NCBI GenBank assembly: GCA_025408405.1
Contig: JANYJE010000034.1
Location: forward strand, 1 to 64,000
Direction: 5' to 3'
Length of the DNA: 64,000 bases
DNA from: Nitrosomonadales bacterium
GTDB lineage: Bacteria; Pseudomonadota; Gammaproteobacteria; Burkholderiales; Gallionellaceae
Each line of letters begins with the position of its first letter. Within the stretch, counting starts at the first letter, position 1. The translations under genes were made by a program, and so were the position numbers. Of this stretch, positions 17,822 through 27,531 are shown piece by piece. A model generated the notes under the pieces. That model did not search any database, was not told the DNA's origin, and saw nothing but the letters and a program-made list of their open reading frames with translations.

Positions 17822-18063
17822 GCGTTGCCGCTCGCGGCCGGACAGGAAGCGCACGCCGACGTGTCGCACGGGGTGGCAGGCTTGTTTTTAAAGTCGGTGG
17901 CGTAATAGCCGCTGCCCTTGAGCTGAAAACCGGCAGCGGAAAGCTGCTTGGCGTAAGTTTCCTTGCCGCACGCAGGGCAAGTACTGAGCTCGGCATCGCT
18001 CATTTTCTGCATGACATCATTCTGGACGCCGCAACTGCTGCAACGATATTCATAAATAGGCAT
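17818..18063 (-). CDS. FmdB-family zinc ribbon protein
   Basis: 81 residues beginning MPIYEYRCSSCG, the invariant FmdB-type N-terminus, with a second zinc half-site in STCPACG and a Cys/Ser/Ala-rich tail. These small proteins are regulatory or stress-linked in other bacteria, but the role is not established. The ATG at 18061-18063 is preceded by AGGAGAACTC. It leads an fmdB-DUF502-aspS arrangement. A six-unit tandem repeat lies directly upstream. Confidence 0.88.
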   Translation of the reverse strand: MPIYEYRCSSCGVQNDVMQKMSDAELSTCPACGKETYAKQLSAAGFQLKGSGYYATDFKNKPATPCDTSACASCPAASGNA

Positions 18064-18107
18064 GAGTTCTCCTGAATTCAAAGCAAAAACCAAAGGGGGC
18101 GCATTAT

Positions 18108-18329
18108 ACCCTACACTCCCCTGTCGGGTCGCATAGGGCAAGTCCCTACACTCAACTTGATAAAATCACATAGGGCTAGACCCTACACTCAACTTAATAA
18201 AATCACACAGGACAAGTCCCTGCACTCGCTTATAGACTTCATAGGACATGTCCCTGCACTTGCTTATGAATTTCATAGGGCAAGTCCCTGCGCTCTGCCC
18301 AAAATTGCATAGGGCGAGGCCTTACACTC
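18108..18329. repeat. Six-unit 34-37 bp tandem repeat with hairpin core
   Basis: Units begin at 18132, 18169, 18206, 18240, 18274 and 18308, with periods of 37, 37, 34, 34 and 34 bp; a half unit starts near 18108. Each has a 22 bp conserved core (consensus start CATAGGGCAAGTCCCT, then RCACTC) and a 12-15 bp AT-rich tail. The core contains an AGGG...CCCT or AGGAC...GTCCC inverted repeat. The last unit overlaps the rluE stop codon at 18328. The array separates rluE from fmdB. Confidence 0.85.
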
Positions 18330-18870
18330 ATGCCCGCCCCTCGCGCCACTCGCCTGGTGCCAGCCCGTCCAGCGTCCAATCGCCGATGCGGTAGCGGATC
18401 AGACGCAGGGTGGGCAAGCCAACGGCGGCAGTCATGCGCCGCACCTGGCGGTTCTTGCCTTCACGGATAGTGATTTCCAGCCAGCTGGCGGGGATGGTCT
18501 TGCGTGTGCGTATGGGAGGGTTGCGTGCCCACAGGCTGGCAGGCTCATCCATCATGCGCGCCTCGGCTGGCTGGGTGGTGAAGTCCGCCAGTTTCACGCC
18601 CAACCTCAACCGGGCCAAGGCCGCCGCATCGGGCACGCCTTCCACCTGCACCCAATAGGTCTTGGGCAATTTGTGCAGCGGATCGGTGATGCGATGCTGC
18701 AACTTGCCGTCGTCGGTGAGCAACAGCAACCCTTCGCTGTCGGTATCCAAGCGTCCTGCGGGATAAACCTCGGCAACAGGGATATAATCCGCCAGCGTCG
18801 GGTGCATCCCATCGCGGCTGAATTGGCAGATCACGCCATAAGGTTTGTTGAACAGCAGGATGCGACTCAT
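18328..18870 (-). CDS. rluE: 23S rRNA pseudouridine synthase, RluE type
   Basis: 180 residues, close to E. coli RluE, without an S4 domain. The RsuA-family catalytic motif is [15 protein letters not shown] with the catalytic Asp; [15 protein letters not shown] at the start and [25 protein letters not shown] near the end are typical. It isomerises a uridine in large-subunit rRNA. The ATG is at 18868-18870, divergent from icd. Assignment as RluE rather than another RsuA-type enzyme rests on length and the absence of S4. Confidence 0.82.
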   Translation of the reverse strand: MSRILLFNKPYGVICQFSRDGMHPTLADYIPVAEVYPAGRLDTDSEGLLLLTDDGKLQHRITDPLHKLPKTYWVQVEGVPDAAALARLRLGVKLADFTTQPAEARMMDEPASLWARNPPIRTRKTIPASWLEITIREGKNRQVRRMTAAVGLPTLRLIRYRIGDWTLDGLAPGEWREGRA

Positions 18871-18890
18871 TTCATTTTCTTATTTAATAA

Positions 18891-21146
<2,256 letters not shown>

Positions 21147-21190
21147 GCTAACCTGCAAGCACACATGTAACTTGCAACTCCGCAAAGCAA

Positions 21191-21219
21191 GCAGCCCGTT
21201 GTGCAACGGGCTGCTTTTT
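21191..21219 (+). terminator. Rho-independent terminator of icd
   Basis: A perfect 11 bp stem, GCAGCCCGTTG (21191-21201) with CAACGGGCTGC (21204-21214), is separated by a 2-base loop core and followed by TTTTT. It lies 45 bp after the icd stop. Confidence 0.92.
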
Positions 21220-21237
21220 ATCAGCACTCAAAAACGA

Positions 21238-24045
21238 TCAAAAGTCCCAACGGAAGCCTAGTGCGAAATATTGCCTGACAGTTTGGGAAGAATCCAAGCC
21301 GCCGCCAGGTGTATTTTGGGTCCAGTCTATCCCGCACTCAGCCTCCAAGGTAAGACTGGTTCTCAACCGATACCCAGCCTTGGCTGTCGGTGAAATTGTC
21401 GTTGCACTCCCACCCGTGCTGTCATTCTGCAAATACAAGCGCAATGTAGAATCGAGCGTCCATGGATCCTGTAAATAGGCATGGTTATACATCAGCAGGG
21501 ACTTGCCCGACATCTGATCAGTCTGCGTCAAGCTCGCGCTGAACATGGTCAGATCGTGGCTCGCAATCACATTGTTTCCTGTCAGCCTTTCAGTGATTGT
21601 CCACGCATTGCCGGTAGACGGGGTGGCAGGAACGAAGCCTTCCAGGCCGGTTGTAAAATCCGGATTCAGGGTTCCGCTCGCTTGCAAGCCGGTTGTATTC
21701 GACAGCGTTACATCCGTACCCAGCTGCCACTTCTCGGATAGGTGGTTGGTCACGCCGAACATGGCCATGCTGGAAGTCGGCGTGCGCTGATCAGCCAGGG
21801 TGAGCAAATCATCCGTAGTCCAGCCGTTATCCAGCAAGGTCTGCACCGAAGCCGTGGTGCCAATTACTGCGTTCCTGATGCTTAGAGACGGGCTCCTGCG
21901 GCGATCCAGCAGGAAGTTGTAATCCATCCCTGACTCGCTGCTAAGCGTTCCCTGCACCGTAAGCATGTTCAGTTGTTTGAACTGAGTATCGTAATCGATC
22001 ATGGTAAAAGCGGTTCTTCTCGGTTCAAAATATCTCACAATACCGCCGGCAGCCTGGCGATCAAGAATCCCGGCCACGGTCTGGTTAATAAAATAAAACG
22101 AACCGCCGATGGCGGATTTGACACCGAAGTCTACGCTTGCGCCTGCAAATCTTGGCTGGTCGCCAATGGTCTGATCCGATAGCTGCCCGCCCACCACGTT
22201 AACGCGCCAATCGGGCGAGAAACCGTAGCCAGCCGTGATCCCGTCAAACCTGCCCATTACGCCGCCGCCATAGGCAGACTGGCGCCCTACGCGCAGGGAA
22301 TAATTATCGACACGATTTTTCACTTCCGCATAGGCTGCATTTAACCTGTTTCTATCTTGCCCGTTGGGCAAGAAATTTTTGGCATACATATCCTGAAATA
22401 CCAGGCGATTATCGAACTCGTTGTTGTATGAGCGCACCGAGGTCATTACATTGGTAAATAATGCAGATTGGTCATTGGTAGTCAGGGTGGTTGGCGTCTG
22501 AATCCCACCTACGGTCGAAATCGTGTCGATACGGCTTTTCCCGTTATAGTAATAAGAGGACAGGCTGCCGAACCCTGTTGTATGAAATGCCGACAACTCT
22601 GCGTCAGGAGCCGCCGGTTTGACTGCCAGAGGTGTTACTTGAGCAGGCAATATTAAATTCAGTTTTGCCACCCGATCCTTGGCCCACGCCGACGCAGCTC
22701 CGTTCGGATATAACTTCAAATATGACTCATACTCCAATCTTGCCTTGGCTGGCTGCCCGGATTTTTCCTTGGCTATGCCAATCCAGATTTGTGCATCCTG
22801 CGAGTATTTGTTGGGGGGAAGGTTAAGCGTATTGTTAAACGCTTCAACTGCAGCATACATTTGCCCCGCCAGCAGCGCATCCTGCCCCTTCGCCATCTGC
22901 ACTGCTGCCAGGTCATTTGCATTTTTTACCTGATCCGCCAGCGTGGGGGATTCTGGCGGTGCAATGCTTGCCACACCCGGGGCCGGCAATTCGATGTCTG
23001 GAAACAGTGGCAATCCATCTTTTCCACCAAGGCGTGAAGCGATGATGGTTGGCTTGGCAGCAGGCTGAATCGCAGCCGGTTTTGTTTGGGCAACAGCAGG
23101 CGGCGCAACCGCAACAGCAGCGACTACGGGCTGTGGCGTCGGCGCAGCCGCAACAGTGGGAAGTGGCACCGGGACCGCAACAACCGCGGGTTGTGAAGTC
23201 GGCACGGCGGCGGCAACTGCAGATTGCGGGCTGGGAGCAACAGCAACCACGGACTTCTGAACTGGAGCAGCAGCGGCTTGCTGAGTCGGAGCAACCAGTG
23301 GAAGCGGGATCGCCGCAACAGCCATTGCTGGAATCGGAACAACGGCAACCGCCGATGGCGGAGTGGGAGCAACTGCGGGCTTCTGCACCGGAGCGGCAGC
23401 AACAGCAGATTGTGGCGCTGGAGCAGCTGCAAGCACGGGCTTCTGCACCGGAGCGGCAGCAGGTTGCGCAAGCGGGACAGCTGGAACAGGTTTAGCGCTC
23501 GCCCCAGCCAACGCTATGCCCGCTAGCGGAACTACCGGTTTGGCCAATGTCGTTGCCTGAGCCAGTGACGATGCCGCTACCACAGCGGATCCCGCGCCTG
23601 ACTGTGCTTTATTCAATATTGCAGGTTTGATATGAATCAGAATACTTCTGCCGCTTTTCCCGGCACTCACCTCGTACTCAGCAGGTTTATCAAATTGAAG
23701 TTGAATTTTAGGGCCGGTATTTAAATCACGCGTTGTTATCGTAAAGCCGGTAATGGTATCCGACGGAGGAGATCTGTGCGATTCGTAGTCTATCCATTCA
23801 TCGCGGGGAACAGTATTGAGGATGTTGAAAAAAATCGCGACATAGGGCGATTTATGCTGCGGGAAATGTCTGACGTACTGGATTGGAACGATGAACTTGA
23901 CCACCGCATCAATCTCGCCATTGGCATCGGTATGCAGGGTGATCTCGTCTATAATCTCGGCCGAGGCATGGCTTGCCAAGGCAAGGCAAATCACCATCAA
24001 AGCAAAAAATGCCCCCAACCTTTTTTTTACATCAATATGCGGCAT
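21238..24045 (-). CDS. Outer-membrane porin-like protein with AMIN-like, Pro/Ala linker and TPR regions
   Basis: 935 residues from the ATG at 24043-24045. Order of parts: signal peptide (AFFALMVICLALASHASA); an AMIN-like beta domain, about 30-150 (FIVPIQYVRHFPQHKSPYVAIFF); a long Pro/Ala/Val linker, about 160-355; a TPR-like helical segment, about 375-470 (GQDALLAGQMYAAVEAFNNTL, KARLEYESYLKLYPNG); then a roughly 450-residue domain of alternating amphipathic strands ending in ALGFRWDF, with the terminal aromatic residue expected of an outer-membrane barrel. It follows the 21-heme cytochrome gene by about 55 bp and is likely co-transcribed. The pairing suggests a porin-cytochrome conduit, similar in concept to MtrAB or the PCC clusters of iron oxidisers; function is inferred. 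Confidence 0.72.
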   Translation of the reverse strand: MPHIDVKKRLGAFFALMVICLALASHASAEIIDEITLHTDANGEIDAVVKFIVPIQYVRHFPQHKSPYVAIFFNILNTVPRDEWIDYESHRSPPSDTITGFTITTRDLNTGPKIQLQFDKPAEYEVSAGKSGRSILIHIKPAILNKAQSGAGSAVVAASSLAQATTLAKPVVPLAGIALAGASAKPVPAVPLAQPAAAPVQKPVLAAAPAPQSAVAAAPVQKPAVAPTPPSAVAVVPIPAMAVAAIPLPLVAPTQQAAAAPVQKSVVAVAPSPQSAVAAAVPTSQPAVVAVPVPLPTVAAAPTPQPVVAAVAVAPPAVAQTKPAAIQPAAKPTIIASRLGGKDGLPLFPDIELPAPGVASIAPPESPTLADQVKNANDLAAVQMAKGQDALLAGQMYAAVEAFNNTLNLPPNKYSQDAQIWIGIAKEKSGQPAKARLEYESYLKLYPNGAASAWAKDRVAKLNLILPAQVTPLAVKPAAPDAELSAFHTTGFGSLSSYYYNGKSRIDTISTVGGIQTPTTLTTNDQSALFTNVMTSVRSYNNEFDNRLVFQDMYAKNFLPNGQDRNRLNAAYAEVKNRVDNYSLRVGRQSAYGGGVMGRFDGITAGYGFSPDWRVNVVGGQLSDQTIGDQPRFAGASVDFGVKSAIGGSFYFINQTVAGILDRQAAGGIVRYFEPRRTAFTMIDYDTQFKQLNMLTVQGTLSSESGMDYNFLLDRRRSPSLSIRNAVIGTTASVQTLLDNGWTTDDLLTLADQRTPTSSMAMFGVTNHLSEKWQLGTDVTLSNTTGLQASGTLNPDFTTGLEGFVPATPSTGNAWTITERLTGNNVIASHDLTMFSASLTQTDQMSGKSLLMYNHAYLQDPWTLDSTLRLYLQNDSTGGSATTISPTAKAGYRLRTSLTLEAECGIDWTQNTPGGGLDSSQTVRQYFALGFRWDF
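22985..23570. repeat. Degenerate Pro/Ala-coding low-complexity repeat inside the porin gene
   Basis: This stretch of the porin gene encodes a degenerate tandem of short APxxQ(K/S)(P/A)VAAA-type units. At DNA level some units are near identical, for example GGGCTTCTGCACCGGAGCGG near 23380 and again near 23434. Such tracts expand and contract by slippage, so linker length may vary between strains. Confidence 0.75.
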
Positions 24046-24071
24046 TAAATTGCTCAATAATTATTGAAACA

Positions 24072-24093
24072 AGCGAGCCGACTGCGGCTCGCT
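24072..24093 (-). promoter_or_regulatory. Intercistronic hairpin between cytochrome and porin genes
   Basis: AGCGAGCCG (24072-24080) pairs perfectly with CGGCTCGCT (24085-24093) around an ACTG loop. It sits between the cytochrome stop and the porin start. In the direction of transcription no long T-run follows, so it is more likely an mRNA stabiliser or partial attenuator than a full terminator. Confidence 0.6.
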
Positions 24094-24100
24094 ACTTTTT

Positions 24101-26062
24101 CTAGTTCCAAGAGTTATATGTAGAACCTATGCTCCCCAACGGCTTGTGGCAGCCAGACTTCGAGCAATCTTTCGCAACGCTGGCGCCATTATGGCTCTTC
24201 TTCTGCATAGATCCCAAGTAGGTAACCCCGGTAAGGTGACAATTCACGCAGTAATTAGGCGCTCCACCCGGTGCTCCATTATGGTTCATTTTCTCGGGCG
24301 GTTGCGTCCATAACATAGCCGCACTACTTGCGTTGACGGCAGTCACATGGCAGGTATTGCAATCCAATGCGCCGGTAATAGTCGTCGGGATATGGTTGCT
24401 CACTTTAGGTTGCGCCCCCAATGTTCCCTGGGTGGTATAGGCACCGTTATGGCAAGTCTGGCACTGTATGGCTGCAGTCAGCACATGGTTCATGGTTCCC
24501 GGTGCAAAGGTGATAACCGACGTGCCATTGTATTTCTGGTGGCATCCGTCACAAGACATGGCACCTGTCGGAATATGCCCTGCTGAAAGCCCCTTCGCGG
24601 CAGCGCCATTGTGGCAGGTCTGACATGAGCCCGCCGCAATTGTTGAATGGTCAACTCCTGTCGCCCCGAGGAAGGTGGTGAAATTGGCGGTGTTAGTCGG
24701 TGTGTGGCAGGCATCGCACGCCACCGAGGTCACCATATGCCATGTTGGCTTACCCAATGCGGTGATGCCGTTGTGACAGGTCGCACAAGAGCCGGGGGTC
24801 GGGATAGGAGGAGTGTGCACATATACCGCCCCCAGCCATGTCGTGTAACCGGCTGTGTTGGTATGGCACGAGTCGCATACCGCCGCAGTCGGAATATGAG
24901 CCGCGGGCTTACCCAATGCATTCACGCCGTTATGGCAGGTACCGCATGAGCCCGCGACGACAGCCTGATGACTATACGTGGCACCAAAGAAGGTCGTGTA
25001 GTTGCTGGTGTTAGCAGCGGTGTGGCAGGTGTCGCATTGCGACACAGTTGATATATGGAATGCCGGCTTGCCCAGTATTCCGGCAAATTGCCCCGTGTGG
25101 CAGGTAGAACAATTTCCCGCTGACGCAGGGGTTGCCGTGGCAACGTGGTCATAGTACCCGCCCAGAAACGTCGTATAACCTCCAGTGTTGGCAGCGGTAT
25201 GACACGTATCGCATTGCGCTCCCAATGTCATGACATGAGCTGCCGGTTGGTTAACCACACCAGCATATTGCCCCAAATGGCAGCTGTTACAAGCTCCTGC
25301 GACTGCGACTGACGAGTGGTTGAATATCGCCCCCAGAAATGTAATGGTGCTCGAGTGGCACACTTCGCATGGCGCCGTTGTCGCAATATGCGCTGCGGGT
25401 TTGCTCACCACATTGACAAATTGCCCGCTATGGCAGGAAGCACATCCGGTCGTGATACCGGTATGGTCCATACGCGAGCTGGCAAAGGTAGCGGTATTGG
25501 TATGGCAGTTTTCGCAAGGCAACAAAGTTGGAAAGTGGTTTACAGGTTTGCTCACCACCCCTAAAGACTGTCCGTTATGGCAGGAGGTGCAACCGCCGGT
25601 TATGCCGATATGCCTGAAGCTCGCAACCAGAAAGCTGGTAGGGCTGATATGACAAGTATCGCAAGCATCATTGGTCACCACGTGATTAACGGGTCTGGGA
25701 GTGGCGGCGACACGGCTGCCGATAGAATGGCAACCAGCGCATTCCTTGGGCGTCCCTTTGAACACGCCCTCCACATGGCATTGCTCACAGCGTAAAGTGG
25801 TATGAATATCCCTGAGCAAGAATCCTGTTTTAGCGTGATCAAATGGGGGAATCTTGGTGGTTGGCGGCACCTGCTGGGGCACAGACTGTGACGGCTTGGG
25901 TGCCACCTGTGTCGGCTTGGATATTGCCTGCGCAGGTTTGGGGGCTATCTGTGTCGCCTGGGGCGCAGATTGCGCCTGCGCGAGGCCCACAAAACTGATC
26001 AGTGACAGCATCACTATCGCGCTACAAACGGAAAATATTTGTTTAGTGTCTGTAATGTTCAT
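24101..26062 (-). CDS. Secreted 21-heme c-type cytochrome
   Basis: 653 residues from the ATG at 26060-26062, which has GGTGGGGG upstream; the ATG at 26077 has no ribosome site. A Sec signal peptide (IVMLSLISFVGLAQA) and a Pro/Lys/Gln-rich segment precede the heme region. I count twenty CXXCH motifs and one terminal CX4CH (CSKSGCH). Outside these motifs there are exactly 21 further histidines, mostly in regularly placed xxHxxT or FxHxxV contexts, consistent with every heme being bis-histidine ligated. Motifs repeat about every 30 residues, alternating CxxCHNGQ and CDTCHTxxN types. No lipobox is seen, so it is periplasmic or threaded through the barrel. Likely role: long-range electron transfer with the downstream porin. 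Confidence 0.9.
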   Translation of the reverse strand: MNITDTKQIFSVCSAIVMLSLISFVGLAQAQSAPQATQIAPKPAQAISKPTQVAPKPSQSVPQQVPPTTKIPPFDHAKTGFLLRDIHTTLRCEQCHVEGVFKGTPKECAGCHSIGSRVAATPRPVNHVVTNDACDTCHISPTSFLVASFRHIGITGGCTSCHNGQSLGVVSKPVNHFPTLLPCENCHTNTATFASSRMDHTGITTGCASCHSGQFVNVVSKPAAHIATTAPCEVCHSSTITFLGAIFNHSSVAVAGACNSCHLGQYAGVVNQPAAHVMTLGAQCDTCHTAANTGGYTTFLGGYYDHVATATPASAGNCSTCHTGQFAGILGKPAFHISTVSQCDTCHTAANTSNYTTFFGATYSHQAVVAGSCGTCHNGVNALGKPAAHIPTAAVCDSCHTNTAGYTTWLGAVYVHTPPIPTPGSCATCHNGITALGKPTWHMVTSVACDACHTPTNTANFTTFLGATGVDHSTIAAGSCQTCHNGAAAKGLSAGHIPTGAMSCDGCHQKYNGTSVITFAPGTMNHVLTAAIQCQTCHNGAYTTQGTLGAQPKVSNHIPTTITGALDCNTCHVTAVNASSAAMLWTQPPEKMNHNGAPGGAPNYCVNCHLTGVTYLGSMQKKSHNGASVAKDCSKSGCHKPLGSIGSTYNSWN

Positions 26063-26153
26063 CGCAGCCCCCACCATAACTTAATTATTGTTGAATAAAA
26101 ATTGCATCCAGCCCGACCCGCTCCCAATGGACATCCTGCTGACTTCGGGTGGC

Positions 26154-26183
26154 ATTCTACTTGAACCGTCATGCAGTCACCAA
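26154..26183 (-). promoter_or_regulatory. Possible promoter of the cytochrome-porin operon
   Basis: On the minus strand a TAGAAT -10 (complement of 26154-26159) lies 18 bp from TTGGTG (complement of 26178-26183). This would leave a leader of roughly 85 bases before the ATG at 26062. The -35 match is poor. No further gene is seen in the 370 bp between the cytochrome and the divergent gene at 26432; a TTGACA hexamer on the plus strand at 26273 has no convincing -10. Confidence 0.3.
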
Positions 26184-26431
26184 GCACCGTTTGTCTGCTG
26201 AAATTAAAAGCATGAGCGCCCCAATAATCCGACAAACGGTAAAAATATCGGAATGAACGCAATGATTCGAGCTTGACATTTCATGCGGCCAGCGCCTGTT
26301 ACACCCAGGTATTAGTACCGTAAATAAGGTTTTCCCTTATGTCAGTTTAAGGATTTTAATTATTTCCGTTTCATGGTTAGCAGTTCAACATGCCGTCGCA
26401 TGATTAAATTATTAATTAATGGAGAGGCAAC

Positions 26432-26710
26432 ATGAATAATCCCAACTCAAATATGTCGGCCTCTAACAGCAATATTGAGTCCAATATTCGCCCCGTCAGG
26501 AAAGACTACCCAAGCGAAGTGGCAGAAATTTACCGACAGGAGAGTCAGCAGTCATTTGACATTTCGAATTGCCAAGTAAGAACTTATGTGGCGGGCTTGG
26601 CGGAATGTCTCACCTCTGAATTCTGCCATTTCTGCGGCAACTCAATACCCTTTGCAAATACCAATTTTTGCAAACACCCGTTACTAGTCAAAAAGGTAAC
26701 TAAATACTAA
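26432..26710 (+). CDS. Small Cys-containing hypothetical protein divergent from the cytochrome
   Basis: 92 residues with a good ribosome site (GGAGAGG before the ATG). The N-terminus is Asn/Ser-rich and polar. The C-terminal third carries ECLTSEFCHFCGNSIPF followed by NFCKHPLL, a CxxCG plus distal Cys/His pattern resembling half of a zinc ribbon or an anti-sigma-type metal site. There is no signal peptide. I do not recognise the family. It diverges from the 21-heme cytochrome gene across a 370 bp AT-rich gap, so a regulatory link is possible but unproven. Confidence 0.6.
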   Translation: MNNPNSNMSASNSNIESNIRPVRKDYPSEVAEIYRQESQQSFDISNCQVRTYVAGLAECLTSEFCHFCGNSIPFANTNFCKHPLLVKKVTKY

Positions 26711-26760
26711 GGTTTAATTGCAGGTTCAAACTGCGAGCGGGTTTTGTGATTTTTTTCTGT

Positions 26761-26820
26761 CTTAGCTCCCCCCTCTTCAGCTAAGACATGCCCCCCTGAC
26801 TCTTGGGTCAGGGGGTTTTT
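26761..26820 (+). terminator. Two stacked hairpins ending in a rho-independent terminator
   Basis: CTTAGCT (26761-26767) pairs with AGCTAAG (26779-26785), then CCCCCTGAC (26792-26800) pairs with GTCAGGGGG (26807-26815), followed by TTTTT. It ends the transcript of the small gene at 26432 and could also form the 3' part of a small RNA. The remaining sequence to the tRNA terminator at 27031 shows no gene. Confidence 0.85.
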
Positions 26821-27030
26821 ACATGCAGTTCGTTGAGCTGGACCATTCATGACGATAGCTTTTGCACCTTATCAGTTGCTTTCGCTTGCGCCGCAATTGC
26901 TCTGTTAGTGCCGCATTTATCTTCACAACAGCCCCTTGTTGTTACATTTCACAACCAGACTGCCTTGCAACAACAAATATAACAACAATAATGCGAGATT
27001 GCGTGAGATCGCCTGCTACCGCACGGACGT

Positions 27031-27066
27031 AAAAAAACCCGCAAAGCCTTACGCAGAGCGGGTTTT
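27031..27066 (-). terminator. Terminator downstream of tRNA-Ser
   Basis: On the minus strand AAAACCCGC pairs with GCGGGTTTT around a 15-base loop, followed by further T residues. A second inverted repeat, ATTAGCT/AGCTAAT (27071-27077 and 27084-27090), lies between it and the tRNA 3' end. Confidence 0.75.
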
Positions 27067-27099
27067 AGAGATTAGCTGAGACCAGCTAATAACGTGTTC

Positions 27100-27187
27100 T
27101 GGCGGAAGCTGTGAGATTCGAACTCACGGAACATTTCTGTTCGGCAGTTTTCAAGACTGCTGGTTTAAACCACTCACCCAAGCTTCC
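27100..27187 (-). tRNA. tRNA-Ser (anticodon TGA), CCA encoded
   Basis: The minus strand gives GGAAGCTTGGGTGAGTGG at the 5' end, an anticodon loop CTTGAAA with anticodon TGA, a long variable arm, the T-loop GTTCGAATC and the 3' end GCTTCCGCCA with an encoded CCA. The acceptor stem GGAAGC/GCTTCC is fully paired. Length is 88 bases, right for a class II serine tRNA reading UCA and UCG-type codons. Confidence 0.95.
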
Positions 27188-27258
27188 TGATTTTTTCTCT
27201 CTGTACGCATAGAGTGGCAGTTTTGGCTACAACATAACCTAAAGGTTAGTCTGCGCCG

Positions 27259-27283
27259 CAACAAGCCGCTACGCGGCGTGTTG
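27259..27283. repeat. Hairpin abutting the tRNA-Ser fragment
   Basis: CAACAAGCCGC (27259-27269) pairs with GCGGCGTGTTG (27273-27283) with one mismatch and a 3-base loop. Its right end touches the first base of the truncated tRNA copy at 27284. No T-run follows on either strand, so it is not a classical terminator. Confidence 0.6.
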
Positions 27284-27339
27284 TCAAGACTGCTGGTTTA
27301 AACCACTCACCCAAGTTTCCTGATTTTCTCTCTCTGTAC
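27284..27339 (-). pseudogene. Truncated 5' copy of tRNA-Ser plus its leader
   Basis: The 56 bp at 27284-27339 match 27151-27206 with only two differences, offset 133 bp. The copy covers tRNA nucleotides 1-37, ending exactly at the TGA anticodon, plus 19 bp of upstream leader. One mismatch changes the acceptor stem (GGAAGC to GGAAAC). It cannot encode a functional tRNA. It is either the relic of a tandem tRNA duplication or one end of a past integration. Between 27340 and the gene at 27532 nothing else is seen. Confidence 0.85.
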
Positions 27340-27531
27340 CGCAATTAAAGTAGCTATTATCGCTACGGCTTGGGGACATCCGAGCTTGCAGAGGCGCGCA
27401 TCATACCTGAAAACCCCTATTGATTTAAAGCCCCCTGCATATTCAAACTTAAAACTCATGCAAGCATTGCAACTTTTAGCCTGCTTCGATACTCTTACGC
27501 CCGTTGTTCACTACATCTTCTGGAGAAAACC

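Noticed and set aside
18108-18329. CRISPR-like array
   Set aside because: The units look like 22 bp repeats with 12-15 bp spacers, but the spacers are too short and similar to one another, the repeats vary, and there are no cas genes.
26059-26262. 67-codon frame in the cytochrome leader
   Set aside because: No ribosome site, and no coding signature; treated as untranslated leader.
27259-27283. Rho-independent terminator call for the hairpin beside the tRNA fragment
   Set aside because: There is no T-run on either strand and no gene ends at this point.
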